Assembly: GCF_002086695.1 (NCBI RefSeq)
Contig: NZ_MVIH01000005.1
Coordinates: forward strand, 1 to 64,000
Direction of reading: 5' to 3'
Source of the DNA: Mycolicibacterium rhodesiae
GTDB lineage: Bacteria > Actinomycetota > Actinomycetes > Mycobacteriales > Mycobacteriaceae
DNA: 64,000 bases
Below the pieces are notes generated by a model. It saw only the letters and a list, made by a program, of their open reading frames with translations, had not been told where the DNA came from and did not search any database. Shown here piece by piece: positions 26,238 to 35,249 of the stretch. The stretch's first letter is position 1, and each line of letters starts with the position of its first letter. Both the position numbers and the translations under genes were made by a program.

Positions 26238-26283
26238 CGACCTACGCCGCGCTGCCGGGATGGGCAGCGCGGCGTAGGTCGTC
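26236..26283. terminator. 21-bp perfect hairpin overlapping a stop codon
   Basis: A 21-base arm starting GACGACCTACGCC at 26236 is exactly complementary to 26263-26283, with loop GGGATG. It begins inside the permease stop codon and ends 7 bases before the end of the convergent NlpC/P60 gene. Very stable; probably a bidirectional terminator. Confidence 0.85.
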
Positions 26284-26289
26284 GATGTT

Positions 26290-26844
26290 CTATGCCGGCT
26301 GGGGCGCGGGATCTCCTGGCGGAGGGGCGATGTCGGCGTTGACGGGCACGATGTCGTCGGCCGGCGGAGGAACGTCGGCGGCCGGCGGTGGCGGTGCATC
26401 GACGGGCACCGGCGCATCCGGCGCAGGCGGGGGAGCATCCGGCGGCGGCGCGAGCGGATCCTGCATGTCCTCGGCAGGCATCGGCAGGTACATGTGGTGG
26501 GTGAACTGCGGCTGGTAGGCGCCGCCCCCGCCGACTCGCACGCCGCCGCCCTCACCGCTGGACACCGGGGTGCCGTCGGGCAGTGTCACCGCAGTGTGAC
26601 GCCCGTTCCAGCCGATCACCAGGGAGTTGGGGGCGGTTCCGTAGTGGAATCCGCGGGCGAGGAGGGCGGCTTCCTCGTTGCCGGTGTGGAACCGGCTGCC
26701 AAAGGCGGGCCTTCCGGTGGCCACATTGGACACCCAGGAGGCCAGTCCCGAGCAGTCGGTGCCAGCCGGTGTGTCCCCGCCGGGGACGTACGGCGTGCCT
26801 GACACCTGACTGATCAGAGTCATCAACGTCGCGATTGCAAACAT
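26290..26844 (-). CDS. NlpC/P60-like cysteine peptidase with Pro/Asp-rich tail
   Basis: 184 aa from ATG 26844 (a TTG at 26880 would add 12). The first ~120 residues hold TPYVPGGDTPAGTDCSGLASWV with the catalytic Cys in DCSG, and GRHTAVTLPDG with the likely catalytic His. The last ~60 residues are a tail of PPP/APD repeats that could span the cell wall. Related mycobacterial proteins and phage lysins share this fold, which cleaves peptidoglycan stem peptides. The N-terminus (MFAIATLMTLISQ) is only weakly signal-like. No phage genes surround it. Confidence 0.78.
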   Translation of the reverse strand: MFAIATLMTLISQVSGTPYVPGGDTPAGTDCSGLASWVSNVATGRPAFGSRFHTGNEEAALLARGFHYGTAPNSLVIGWNGRHTAVTLPDGTPVSSGEGGGVRVGGGGAYQPQFTHHMYLPMPAEDMQDPLAPPPDAPPPAPDAPVPVDAPPPPAADVPPPADDIVPVNADIAPPPGDPAPQPA

Positions 26845-27155
26845 GCGGCCGAAACTAACAACAATTTGCACATATACCAAAGTCTGTGCTTTTCACCACG
26901 TTTCGCGAAAATGTGTGGTCTGCACAACAATAATTCTGAGAATTATAAGGCTAATCCGAGCATTTGGCTTTGCGCATTCCGCGAATTAAACGCTATTACA
27001 AGGGATTTCGGAAGCGTTGCATTGACGGCACTTCGGCAGAAGTTGCCCAACTCGTCGGTTCGTCGGTCGCCGGCTGTGACGGCACCGAGACTTCTTGAAC
27101 GATTCAGGTGAGCTGGAATCGCGACTTTGCCGTGATCGCGGCGGGCTGCGGAAGA
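26845..27155. other. AT-rich intergenic region
   Basis: About 310 bases with no coding-like ORF and markedly higher A+T than its surroundings (for example AACAACAATTTGCACATATACC and AATAATTCTGAGAATTATAAGG segments). It contains the promoter of the NlpC/P60 gene and the 3' side of the crotonase operon. A small palindrome AATTCTGAGAATT lies at about 26930-26943. Confidence 0.5.
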
Positions 27156-28067
27156 TCAGCCTTCGGCGCGGACCTGATCCTTCACCGCAGGCACGATCGG
27201 CGGGGCGGTCTTCCAGTTGGGCACCCCGTCGGACTCCAGCGCCACCGGCCAGCCTTCTTCATGCACCTGCGCCCAATGCGAGTGGTTGAGCTGGTGCAGC
27301 GTAAAACAGGCGTTCAGCGCGTTGTAGAAGCCCATGTTGTCTTGCGTCTGGTTGACCGCTTCTTTGGCGAGCAGCGCCGCCATCGTGGGCACCTCGGCGA
27401 TTCGGCGCGCGAAGTCCAGCGTTTTGTCCGCGAGTTCGTCTTGCGGGAAGACCTTCGAGATCATGCCCAATTGATACGCCTCGTCGACCGTCATCGCGTC
27501 CCCGGTGAGCATCAGCTCCTTGGTCTTTCGCGGACCGAACTCCCACGGATGGGCGAAGTACTCGACACCGCACATACCCAGCCTGGTGCCCACCACATCC
27601 GCGAACCGGGTGCCTTCGGCGGCCACGATCAAATCGCAGGCCCACATCAGCATCAGCGCCGCCGCGTAGACGTCACCGTGAACCTGGGCGACGGTGATCT
27701 TGCGCAGGTCGCGCCAGCGGCGGGTATTGGCGAAGAAGTGGTGCCACTCCTGCAGCATCAGCTTCTCCGCGCCCTCCCGGGTGGCGCCCAAACCCTGGAA
27801 GCTCGGGTGCTGGTCCGGGCCAGGGGTGTACTCCGCCCGCGACACCGCCGACCCGAGGTCATGACCGGAGGAGAACATCGGGCCATGACCGCCCAGGATG
27901 ACCACCCGAACCGTGTCGTCGGCCTCAGCCCGCAGGAACGCCTCGTTGAGCTCGACCAGCAGGCCGCGGTTCTGGGCGTTGCGTGCTTCGGGCCGGTTGA
28001 GCATGATGCGGACGATGCGGCCGTCATCGAGCTCTTCGTAGGTCAGGAAGCGGTAATCGGTGGACAT
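27156..28067 (-). CDS. Crotonase-fold (EchA-like) enzyme lacking both hydratase glutamates
   Basis: A 303-aa enoyl-CoA hydratase/isomerase-superfamily protein and last gene of the minus operon. The fold is clear: IVRIMLNRPEARNAQNRGL and the oxyanion loop FSSGHDLG. Where rat hydratase has GGGxE (Glu144) this protein has YAAALM (Met139), and the second Glu (Glu164) is replaced within FADVVGTRLG. It is therefore unlikely to be a simple hydratase; a hydrolase, isomerase or C-C-cleaving crotonase is more probable. An extra His/Trp-rich segment (LQEWHHFF, HPWEFG) is notable. A mycobacterial homologue would usually be labelled echA. Confidence 0.83.
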   Translation of the reverse strand: MSTDYRFLTYEELDDGRIVRIMLNRPEARNAQNRGLLVELNEAFLRAEADDTVRVVILGGHGPMFSSGHDLGSAVSRAEYTPGPDQHPSFQGLGATREGAEKLMLQEWHHFFANTRRWRDLRKITVAQVHGDVYAAALMLMWACDLIVAAEGTRFADVVGTRLGMCGVEYFAHPWEFGPRKTKELMLTGDAMTVDEAYQLGMISKVFPQDELADKTLDFARRIAEVPTMAALLAKEAVNQTQDNMGFYNALNACFTLHQLNHSHWAQVHEEGWPVALESDGVPNWKTAPPIVPAVKDQVRAEG

Positions 28068-28096
28068 AGCGGCATTCTATGCAGACGAGAACGTCG

Positions 28097-29566
28097 TTAC
28101 CCGAGCCGGGCGCGCAATTCGCGCTTGAGCACCTTGCCGTAGCTGTTCTTCGGCAGGTCGTCGACGAAGACGTAGCGTTTGGGCCGCTTGAACCGGGCGA
28201 TGCGGTCCAGTAGGTGGGCATCGAGCGTCGGGCCGGCCGCACCGCCCACGACGAACGCCACGACAACCTCACCCCATTCCGGGTCCGGCGCACCGACCAC
28301 GCAGGCCTCGGCGACATCCGGATGCTCCAGCAGCGCTTCCTCCACTTCGCGCGGATAGATGTTGCTGCCACCGCTGATCACCACGTCCTTGGAGCGGTCG
28401 TGCAACGTCAGGTAGCCACGATCGTCGAACGAGCCCATGTCGCCGGTGTACAGCCAGCCCTGCCTGAGGGCGTCTCGGGTCGCATCCGGGTTGTTCCAAT
28501 ACCCGGACATCACCACGTCGCCGCGGCACACGATCTCACCGATCTGGCCCGGCTCGGCACGACGGCCGTCCGCGCGCAACACCGCCACCTCGACCCCGGA
28601 ACGGGGATATCCCACCGACCCGAGGATCGCGTCATCGGTGAGTTCATGGTCGGCGCGCCGCAATCCGGTGATCGTCATCGGCGATTCACCCTGGCCGTAG
28701 ATCTGCGCGAAGACCGGCCCGAATGCGGCCATCGCCTTCTTGAGGCCGTCGACGTACATCGGGCCGCCGCCGTACACGATCATTCGCAGGGTGGCCGGTG
28801 CCTGGCGCCCGGTGCCGACCAGCCGCTGAATCATGGTGGGCGCCAGAAACGCTGACGATCCGGGGTGTGCTGCGCAGAGATCGAGGAACTCGTCCGGGTC
28901 GAAGACGCCGGATGCGGCAACCACCTGACGTGCGCCGCGCAGCACGTAGGGCGCGATGTAGAGACCGGAGCCGTGCGACATCGGGGCGGCGTGTAGCAGG
29001 CTGCAATTCTCGTCCGGGGAATCGATGTCGGCCAGATGTGACACCGTCATCGCGGTGAGGCTGCGGTGGGACAGCATCGCCCCCTTGGAGCGGCCGGTGG
29101 TGCCGCTGGTGTAGAAAAGCCACGCCAGCGTCGACGGGTCGGTTACCGGGACGTCAGCGGGCGGGGCGGTGAACAGCTGGTCGTAGTCCGGGCCGCCGAT
29201 GCGTTCGACGCCGACGGGGGAGTGCGGTGCCAACTCGGCCGCGATCTTGGGGGATGCGAAAACTGTTGCCGCACCGCAGTCTTCCAGTATCTGTGCCATC
29301 TCTCGAGGGTGGAGCTTGAAGTTGATCGGGACGACGACACACTCGGCGGCCCACACCGCGTAGAACAGTTCGATGATCTCCGCGCGGTTCTCGCTGGCGA
29401 CCGCGATCCGCTGGCCCGGTTCGTGGACGCGCCGAAACGCTGCGGCCAGTCGCAACGCGCGCTGCCTGAGCTCACTCCAGGTGTGCAACTGCTGCTCGCC
29501 GCGGTAGACCGCGCCGCGGTCGGCGAACCGGGCAGCGGCGTGATCGAGGGTGGCGAACAGGTTCAC
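28097..29566 (-). CDS. Acyl-CoA synthetase (FadD-like, AMP-binding) 1
   Basis: A 489-aa adenylate-forming ligase. GTG 29566 overlaps the SDR stop (GTGA). Motifs: A3 [16 protein letters not shown]5 [10 protein letters not shown]7 [15 protein letters not shown]8 [19 protein letters not shown] and A10 [13 protein letters not shown] with the adenylation lysine. It activates a carboxylic acid as the CoA thioester. The long upstream extension of the frame is a shadow of the SDR. Two ligases in the same operon imply two acids, or an initial substrate and a later intermediate. Confidence 0.9.
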   Translation of the reverse strand: MNLFATLDHAAARFADRGAVYRGEQQLHTWSELRQRALRLAAAFRRVHEPGQRIAVASENRAEIIELFYAVWAAECVVVPINFKLHPREMAQILEDCGAATVFASPKIAAELAPHSPVGVERIGGPDYDQLFTAPPADVPVTDPSTLAWLFYTSGTTGRSKGAMLSHRSLTAMTVSHLADIDSPDENCSLLHAAPMSHGSGLYIAPYVLRGARQVVAASGVFDPDEFLDLCAAHPGSSAFLAPTMIQRLVGTGRQAPATLRMIVYGGGPMYVDGLKKAMAAFGPVFAQIYGQGESPMTITGLRRADHELTDDAILGSVGYPRSGVEVAVLRADGRRAEPGQIGEIVCRGDVVMSGYWNNPDATRDALRQGWLYTGDMGSFDDRGYLTLHDRSKDVVISGGSNIYPREVEEALLEHPDVAEACVVGAPDPEWGEVVVAFVVGGAAGPTLDAHLLDRIARFKRPKRYVFVDDLPKNSYGKVLKRELRARLG

Positions 29567-30345
29567 CGGGCAACCCACTCCGAGGTCAGTGCGAAGTCCG
29601 ACAGATACTTGGTGGAGCTCCAGCCACCATCGACCACGATGGTCTGGCCGTTGATGAAACTGCCCGCCGGAGAGCACAAGAACGCCACTGTCCCGGCGAT
29701 GTCTTCGACTCGTCCCAGCCGGGTGTGTGGTGTCATCTCCGTCTGCATCTTCCGGAAGCCGGGGTCGGCCAGGCGATGCTCCACCATCGGGGTGACCGTG
29801 ACGCCCGGCGCGACGGCGTTGCTGCGAATCCCTTGTGCGCCATACTGGCACGCGATGTGCAGGGTCAGTGCGGTCAGGCCGCCCTTGGCGGCGGAATAGG
29901 CGCCGCCGCGCAGACCGCCGACCACTGCGAAGGTCGAGGTGACATTGATGATCGCCGAACCCGGTCGCATGTGCGGGATCACGTCGCGGGCGAGCCGGAA
30001 CGGTGCCCGCAGCATGACGTCGAGGAAGTAGTCGAGCGTCTCGTCGTCGGTCTCGTGCAGTGGCTTCGGGCTGCCGACGCCGGCGTTGTTGATCAGGAAG
30101 TCGACGTGTCCCCATCGGGACACCGCTTCGTCGATGATCCGTTGCGGAGCGTCGTCGTCGGTGAGGTCGACCGCCAGCGTGGCCATCCGGTCGGGATCGC
30201 CGATCGCGTCCGCCAGCGCGGACAGCCTGCCTGCGTCGCGCCCGGTGCCGATAACTGCCATGCCCGCTGCGGCGAGCGTTGTGGCGCAGGCGAATCCGAT
30301 CCCGCTGCTTGCTCCGGTCACCACCGCGACCCGTGGATCACTCAT
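29563..30345 (-). CDS. Short-chain dehydrogenase/reductase
   Basis: A 260-aa classical [11 protein letters not shown] at residues 10-17, NNAG (LINNAGVG), catalytic Ser in [15 protein letters not shown] with Tyr/Lys, and C-terminal [11 protein letters not shown]. It most likely oxidises or reduces a hydroxyl/keto group on the pathway compound using NAD(P). It overlaps the downstream ligase start by four bases, and its own start overlaps the end of the second ligase by ~8 bases. Confidence 0.9.
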   Translation of the reverse strand: MSDPRVAVVTGASSGIGFACATTLAAAGMAVIGTGRDAGRLSALADAIGDPDRMATLAVDLTDDDAPQRIIDEAVSRWGHVDFLINNAGVGSPKPLHETDDETLDYFLDVMLRAPFRLARDVIPHMRPGSAIINVTSTFAVVGGLRGGAYSAAKGGLTALTLHIACQYGAQGIRSNAVAPGVTVTPMVEHRLADPGFRKMQTEMTPHTRLGRVEDIAGTVAFLCSPAGSFINGQTIVVDGGWSSTKYLSDFALTSEWVAR

Positions 30346-31900
30346 CCGCGTCGACCAATCTCGCTCGTATCCGATGTTTCAGCACTTTTCCTGCGTCGTT
30401 CTTGGGCAACGAGTCCCAGATGGCGACCTGTTCGGGCCACTTGAACTTCGCTACACCGGAGGCCTGCAGAAACTCGCGCAGATCGCCGATGTCCGGCTCG
30501 GGCGTCCGGTCGGTGACGATCACCGCGCAGGCACGTTCCCCGGTGCGCGGATCGGGAACGCCGACGACCGCGATCTCGCTGATGTCGGGGTGGCCGAGCA
30601 GCACGTCCTCGACCTCCTTGGGGGAGATGTTCTCGCCGTTGCGGATCACGATGTCCTTGGCCCGGCCGGTGACGACGAGATGGTGACCGTCGACCCAGTG
30701 GCCGAGATCGCCGGTGCGGAAGTAGCCATCGGCATCGAAGGCGTCGGTGTTGTCTTCCGGATGCAGATAGCCCAGAAGCATCTGCGGGCCGCGCGCCCGG
30801 ATTTCGCCGTCCACGATCGTGACGTCGGCGATGCCGGGCCGGCCGTCGGTGTCGGCGGCGCGGTCGCGATCGCCGGGAGCGCCGATCGTCGTGACCGGCA
30901 CCTCGGTGGAGCCGTATACCCGGGTGACCACCGCCCGTTCGAAATAGTCGGCTGCCGTGCGGATCAGCTGCGGTGACACCGAGGCGCCGCCACAGATGAA
31001 CACCCGCAGGTCGGGCAACCTGGTGTCGGCGCGTCGGGCGGCGGCGAGAATCGCCTGCAGGAACGGCGTCGCGCCGGCCATGTGCGTGCAGTGCTCGACG
31101 GTCAGCCGTGCGACCGCGTCGTCGGAGTCCCACCGATCCATCAGCACGGCGGTGGTTCCCAGCAGGACGGGGCATTCGAACGCATAGATCGAACCGCCGA
31201 TGTGGGCGATGGGGGAGGGAACCAGGAATGTCGACCCGGGATCGATCAGCCAGTGGCTGCCGATCTGCTGGATCAAGGCGTGAATCGAATTATGGCTGTG
31301 AAGAACACCTTTGGGGCGTCCGGTGGTTCCGGAGGTGTAGAGGATCATCTGGGCGGCGTCAGGGTCCAGGGCAGGAACCGAAGCCGGCCGGCTCGGCAGC
31401 GCGTCGAACCCGAGCTGCCCGGCCGCGGGGTCGCCGCGGACCACGATGACAATCGGTGGGTCGGGCATTCTCGCGGTGACGCGTTGGAGCATCGCCGCAT
31501 AGTCGTGACCGCCGACGTCGCCGGGTACGAAGATCATTCGCACGTCGGCGTCGGCCAGGATGAAAGCCAACTCGTGGTCACGCAGCGAGGGCAGTATCGG
31601 ATTGACCACCATGCCGGCCGCCGTCGCGGCGTGGTAGATGGTCGCCGCTTCATGCCAGTTTGGCAACATGAACGACACCACGCTTCCGATTGGCATCCGG
31701 GTCAGCATCACGCCGGCCAGCCTGGTCGCCCGATCGTGAAGCGTTGCGCAGTCGAGGCGCACCGGGCCGTCGACGATAACCTCCCGCTCCGGCGTGTCAC
31801 GGGCGGCGGCGGCCAACGCGTCCGCCAGGGTGTCGTGCACCCACGATCCGGAAGCGTAGGCCCGGGTGGCCAATTCGGCGTCATGCTGCGCGATGCGCAC
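30338..31900 (-). CDS. Acyl-CoA synthetase (FadD-like, AMP-binding) 2
   Basis: A 520-aa ligase from GTG 31900. Motifs: [18 protein letters not shown] (A3), [10 protein letters not shown] (A5), [12 protein letters not shown] (A7), [20 protein letters not shown] (A8), [13 protein letters not shown] (A10 Lys). It resembles cyclohexanecarboxylate-CoA/medium-chain ligases by the long N-terminal lead-in. It follows the GntR gene by 6 bases and is co-transcribed with the SDR and other ligase. Confidence 0.9.
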   Translation of the reverse strand: MRIAQHDAELATRAYASGSWVHDTLADALAAAARDTPEREVIVDGPVRLDCATLHDRATRLAGVMLTRMPIGSVVSFMLPNWHEAATIYHAATAAGMVVNPILPSLRDHELAFILADADVRMIFVPGDVGGHDYAAMLQRVTARMPDPPIVIVVRGDPAAGQLGFDALPSRPASVPALDPDAAQMILYTSGTTGRPKGVLHSHNSIHALIQQIGSHWLIDPGSTFLVPSPIAHIGGSIYAFECPVLLGTTAVLMDRWDSDDAVARLTVEHCTHMAGATPFLQAILAAARRADTRLPDLRVFICGGASVSPQLIRTAADYFERAVVTRVYGSTEVPVTTIGAPGDRDRAADTDGRPGIADVTIVDGEIRARGPQMLLGYLHPEDNTDAFDADGYFRTGDLGHWVDGHHLVVTGRAKDIVIRNGENISPKEVEDVLLGHPDISEIAVVGVPDPRTGERACAVIVTDRTPEPDIGDLREFLQASGVAKFKWPEQVAIWDSLPKNDAGKVLKHRIRARLVDADE

Positions 31901-31906
31901 GGCCCG

Positions 31907-32647
31907 TCAGCCCTTCACCCGTCGCATCGTCATCGAGTGGCGGAATCGCGACGCCGGGTGGGTGTTGACGGTGACCTGGGCGATCTCGCCATCGGATGTG
32001 ATGTAGGTGCGTTGCATCTCGAGGGCGGGTGTGCCCGGTTCGACCTTGAGTCGAACGGCCAGTTCGGAACTGACCTGGACCGCGGAGATCTCCTGCCGCA
32101 CTTCGACGATGCTGAGCCCGAACAGGTCCTCGATGAGCGGGAAGATCGGCCCGCTGTGGTTCTGCAACATCCGGCCCACCGCCGCGAACGCCCGGTTGAT
32201 GTAGTACTCGGTCCGACAGACCGGGGCATCGGCGCTATCGGCGCCGCGGAATCCCCGCACCGCCAGCCATTCTTCGCCGGCCGCCAGTCCTGTCCTGGGC
32301 TCGAGTTCGTCGTCGATCGTCACCATGGCGATCGATTCGATGGCGAAGCGGGCACCTGTCGCGAAGGCCAGCAGATCGTTGATGGACACCACGTCCTGGA
32401 CATAGGCGTGCGCCGACGGCCGAGGCACCACCATCGTGCCTGCCCGCGGCCGGGACGACACCAAGTTGTCCTCGCGCAGCCGTCGCAAGGCTTCGCGCAC
32501 CGTGTAGCGACTGACTGAAAACCGTTGACACAGTTCGTGCTCGGTGGGAAGTTGAGAACCGACGGGGTACACCCCGTCCACGATCTCCTTGCGCAGCGTG
32601 CGGGCCACCTGAATGTAGCGGTGGTCGCCGGACTCGGGGTGTGGCAT
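31907..32647 (-). CDS. GntR-family regulator (HutC type) of the catabolic island
   Basis: 246 aa from ATG 32647 with GGAGGAG 5 bases upstream; a longer frame to 32689 exists. Winged helix at about residues 10-75 (VGSQLPTEHELCQRFSVSRYTVREALRRL, SSRPRAGTMVV), then a UTRA-like effector domain. It sits within the minus operon; two related palindromes in the divergent promoter (34264-34277 and 34361-34374) are candidate binding sites. By analogy it would repress both operons until a pathway intermediate (perhaps a CoA thioester) binds. Confidence 0.87.
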   Translation of the reverse strand: MPHPESGDHRYIQVARTLRKEIVDGVYPVGSQLPTEHELCQRFSVSRYTVREALRRLREDNLVSSRPRAGTMVVPRPSAHAYVQDVVSINDLLAFATGARFAIESIAMVTIDDELEPRTGLAAGEEWLAVRGFRGADSADAPVCRTEYYINRAFAAVGRMLQNHSGPIFPLIEDLFGLSIVEVRQEISAVQVSSELAVRLKVEPGTPALEMQRTYITSDGEIAQVTVNTHPASRFRHSMTMRRVKG

Positions 32648-32648
32648 G

Positions 32649-34241
32649 TCAGCTCCTCCGCCGCAGGGCCAGGACGCTGCCCTCGGCATCGGCCGAGATA
32701 TACACCGTGCCGTCCGCCGCGGCGGCTATTCCGGCGAACGGCCCCTGAGGGCCGGAGAACGGCGGCATGCCGCGCAGCGGTTTAGGGGTCACGCCGGGCG
32801 GGGCGCCCACCGGAAGGCCCGAGGCGATCCTGGTGCGGGATCCGCTGTCCAAATCGACTTCGAGCAGCGACTTGGTGTCCGCATCGACGATGTAGAGCCG
32901 GTTGCCGTCCACCAGAATGCCCTGCGGACAACCCAATCCGTCCACCACCGGCTCGACCCTGCCGTCGTCGACCCTGACGACCCGGCCACGTTCGCTGACC
33001 AGCAGGCTGCCGCCCGGTCCGAAGGCCACCCCGACCGGGGTGTCGAGTCCGGTCGCCAGAACTTCGGTGCGACCGGTGCCCACGGACACCAGCCGGCCGG
33101 TGCCCTGCTCGACGACGACGATGCCGCGCGCTCCGGCGGCGACACCGTAGAGTTGGTCCAATCCGTCTGCCAGAAAATCGCTTTCGCCCTCGGCGGGGCG
33201 GAACCGGGCGACCTGGCCGCCTGAGGTCGTCACCACGAATTCGCCCGGCCCCGTCGCGGTCACACCTCGAATGAAACCGGGGTAGCCCGGGCTGAACAGC
33301 ATGCCCAACGTCTGCACGCTGCCATCGGCAGCCAGCGCATAGAAGTAGGTGCCGTCCGCGATGTAGACGACCCCGTCTGGACCGACCGTGAGATCCAACG
33401 GCCAGTTCAGCCCGCCGGGCAGCACGGTGCGGGTCTGGTGGCCGTCGAGGACCTCGGTGATCTCACCGGTGAAGTTGGAGACGAACAGTCTGTTCCCCAC
33501 GAACGTGAGGTTGTCCAGCCCGGGACTGAGGTTGGCCAGCACCGTGTGCTCGCCGTTGCGCGGGTTGATCTGCAGCACCTGGCCGCTGTGTACCTGGGTG
33601 GAGACCAACGTGCCGTTCGCGTCGAACTTGACCGCATCGGGCACGCCCAAGCCGACGGCCACCACTTCTGGGCCCGCGCCGTCCGGATCGATCCGCCAAA
33701 TCTCGTTGGCGCCCATCACCGGGAAGTACAGCAGCCCGTCGGGTCCGACCTCCATCGCGTTGGGTGAGGGCACGTTCTCCAGCAGGACGCGCGGCGGGCC
33801 GCCGGCGGGATCCAGCTCGATGATGCGGCCACCCTCGCGACATTCACCGACAAAAACCCGGCCGCGGTGCACGGTGATGCCGTTGGCGCAGGGCAGATCG
33901 TCGCGCAGCACCCGGGTGGTGCCGTCGGCGGCCCGCACGCTGACCCGGCCGTCCATCACCTCGGTGGCGTAGAGGTTCCCGGCATCGTCGAACGCGACGT
34001 CATCGGGCGCGATGATGTCGCCGCCCTTTGCACTGATCGTGTCGACCGATCCGGTCTCGATGTCCAGTGCACTGATCTGGCTCCCGGTCACCTGAGCGAT
34101 GTACACCCGACCGTCCGGACCGGTCCGCAGACCGTTGGCACCGAACAGCCGGCTGGGCGCGGTGCGGCGTTCGATGGTCCAGCCCTCGGCCACCACCGGG
34201 GGATCGACGAGGGTGAAGCGGCCGTTCTGCTGCAGCGTCAC
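32649..34241 (-). CDS. SMP-30/gluconolactonase-like beta-propeller protein, candidate lactonase
   Basis: A 530-aa protein made largely of beta-propeller repeats (GPDGRVYIAQ, GPDGLLYFPV, GPDGVVYIADG, GPGGSLLVSERG), too long for one six-blade SMP-30 propeller and probably two. No signal peptide. SMP-30 proteins hydrolyse lactones with a Ca2+/Zn2+ site (Glu, Asn, Asp). The Baeyer-Villiger oxygenase encoded opposite would produce a lactone, which fits. A pure binding function cannot be excluded. It is the first gene of the minus operon. Confidence 0.75.
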   Translation of the reverse strand: MTLQQNGRFTLVDPPVVAEGWTIERRTAPSRLFGANGLRTGPDGRVYIAQVTGSQISALDIETGSVDTISAKGGDIIAPDDVAFDDAGNLYATEVMDGRVSVRAADGTTRVLRDDLPCANGITVHRGRVFVGECREGGRIIELDPAGGPPRVLLENVPSPNAMEVGPDGLLYFPVMGANEIWRIDPDGAGPEVVAVGLGVPDAVKFDANGTLVSTQVHSGQVLQINPRNGEHTVLANLSPGLDNLTFVGNRLFVSNFTGEITEVLDGHQTRTVLPGGLNWPLDLTVGPDGVVYIADGTYFYALAADGSVQTLGMLFSPGYPGFIRGVTATGPGEFVVTTSGGQVARFRPAEGESDFLADGLDQLYGVAAGARGIVVVEQGTGRLVSVGTGRTEVLATGLDTPVGVAFGPGGSLLVSERGRVVRVDDGRVEPVVDGLGCPQGILVDGNRLYIVDADTKSLLEVDLDSGSRTRIASGLPVGAPPGVTPKPLRGMPPFSGPQGPFAGIAAAADGTVYISADAEGSVLALRRRS

Positions 34242-34263
34242 GGCGTGACCGTATCAAGCTGAT

Positions 34264-34277
34264 TTAGTCCAGACAAT
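34264..34277. promoter_or_regulatory. Imperfect copy of the GntR-type operator
   Basis: TTAGTCCAGACAAT matches the perfect palindrome at 34361-34374 in 11 of 14 positions and lies 23 bases upstream of the propeller gene start, where a repressor would block the minus operon. Confidence 0.55.
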
Positions 34278-34360
34278 AGGCGTGACACTTCTTCGGGAAG
34301 GCCCTTGACGGGGCCATAACCGCTGCGGAATCATGTTCTCCATTCGGCAGAGTGTAGCTA

Positions 34361-34374
34361 TTTGTCCGGACAAA
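34361..34374. promoter_or_regulatory. Perfect palindrome TTTGTCCGGACAAA, candidate GntR operator
   Basis: A 14-base perfect inverted repeat 21 bases upstream of the SDR start on the plus strand. GntR-family sites typically have such short symmetric cores. Paired with the related site at 34264, it brackets the divergent promoter region. Confidence 0.65.
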
Positions 34375-34394
34375 ATACCGAGTGAAAGCAGGGC

Positions 34395-35240
34395 ATGGCG
34401 GATCTTCTGAGGCTCGACGGCCGCATCGTGGTGGTGTCGGGCGCCGGCGGCGGCGGCATCGGAACCGCCGTCACCGACATGGCCGCACGGGTGGGCGCGA
34501 CCGTCGTGGCCGTCAGCCGCTCGCAGGAGAACCTCGACATGCACATCGGCCCGCTGATCGCCGACGGACTGCCGATCGTGCCGGTGACAGCCGATGCCGC
34601 GACCGACGACGGGATCGCCACCGTGCTCGCCGCGGTGCGCCGCACCGAGGGGCGACTGCACGGCCTGGTCAACATCGCCGGCGGCGCCGCGCCCTCGACG
34701 TGGATGCCCGCGACCCGGGTCAGCCGTGACGACTGGCGGGACCTGTTCACCGCCAACCTCGAGACGATGTTCTTCATGAGCCAGGCGGTGGCCGCCGAGA
34801 TCCGGGCGGCCGGCGGGCCCGGCTCGATCGTGTCGGTCTCGTCGATCAGCGGGATGAACACCGCGCCCTTCCATATCGCCTACGGCACGGCCAAGGCCGC
34901 GATCGTCGCGGCCACCCGCACCCTCGCGGTCGAACTCGCATCGCACGACATCCGGGTCAACGCCGTCGCGCCCGGGGTCACCGAGACCGCGGCGTCACGC
35001 ACCTACGTCGACCCCGATCCGGAACGGGATCGAGCGGCAATCGCAATGGGGCGGCGTGGACGTCCCGAGGAACAGGCCGGCGCCATCCTGTTCCTGCTCT
35101 CGGACCTCGCCGGCTACATCACCGGCCAAACCCTGCTCGTCGACGGCGGCTTGGACTTGCGGTGGAGCCATCTGCGTGCCGACAACACCTCGTTGTTTCT
35201 CTCCGACGACGACTTCCGCCGCGAAATCAGCAGGCCCTGA
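34395..35240 (+). CDS. Short-chain dehydrogenase/reductase
   Basis: A 281-aa SDR, first gene of the plus operon. Glycine motif VVSGAGGGGIG (residues 13-23, slightly unusual GAGGGGIG), NIAGGAAPS at the NAG position, SISG serine, YGTAKAA with Tyr/Lys, and VDGGLDLRW. ATG 34395 has a weak purine-rich upstream site. It is expected to oxidise the alcohol formed by the Rieske oxygenase, or the substrate alcohol, to a ketone for the Baeyer-Villiger step. Confidence 0.9.
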   Translation: MADLLRLDGRIVVVSGAGGGGIGTAVTDMAARVGATVVAVSRSQENLDMHIGPLIADGLPIVPVTADAATDDGIATVLAAVRRTEGRLHGLVNIAGGAAPSTWMPATRVSRDDWRDLFTANLETMFFMSQAVAAEIRAAGGPGSIVSVSSISGMNTAPFHIAYGTAKAAIVAATRTLAVELASHDIRVNAVAPGVTETAASRTYVDPDPERDRAAIAMGRRGRPEEQAGAILFLLSDLAGYITGQTLLVDGGLDLRWSHLRADNTSLFLSDDDFRREISRP

Positions 35241-35249
35241 AAGGATTTG

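Noticed and set aside
26290..26844. NlpC/P60 protein as a phage lysin or prophage remnant
   Set aside because: No integrase, capsid or holin genes nearby; the Pro-rich tail is typical of mycobacterial cell-wall proteins.
34242..34394. KstR-type or FadR-type operators in the island promoter
   Set aside because: Only the TTTGTCCGGACAAA-type sites are symmetric here; I find no match to the KstR consensus.
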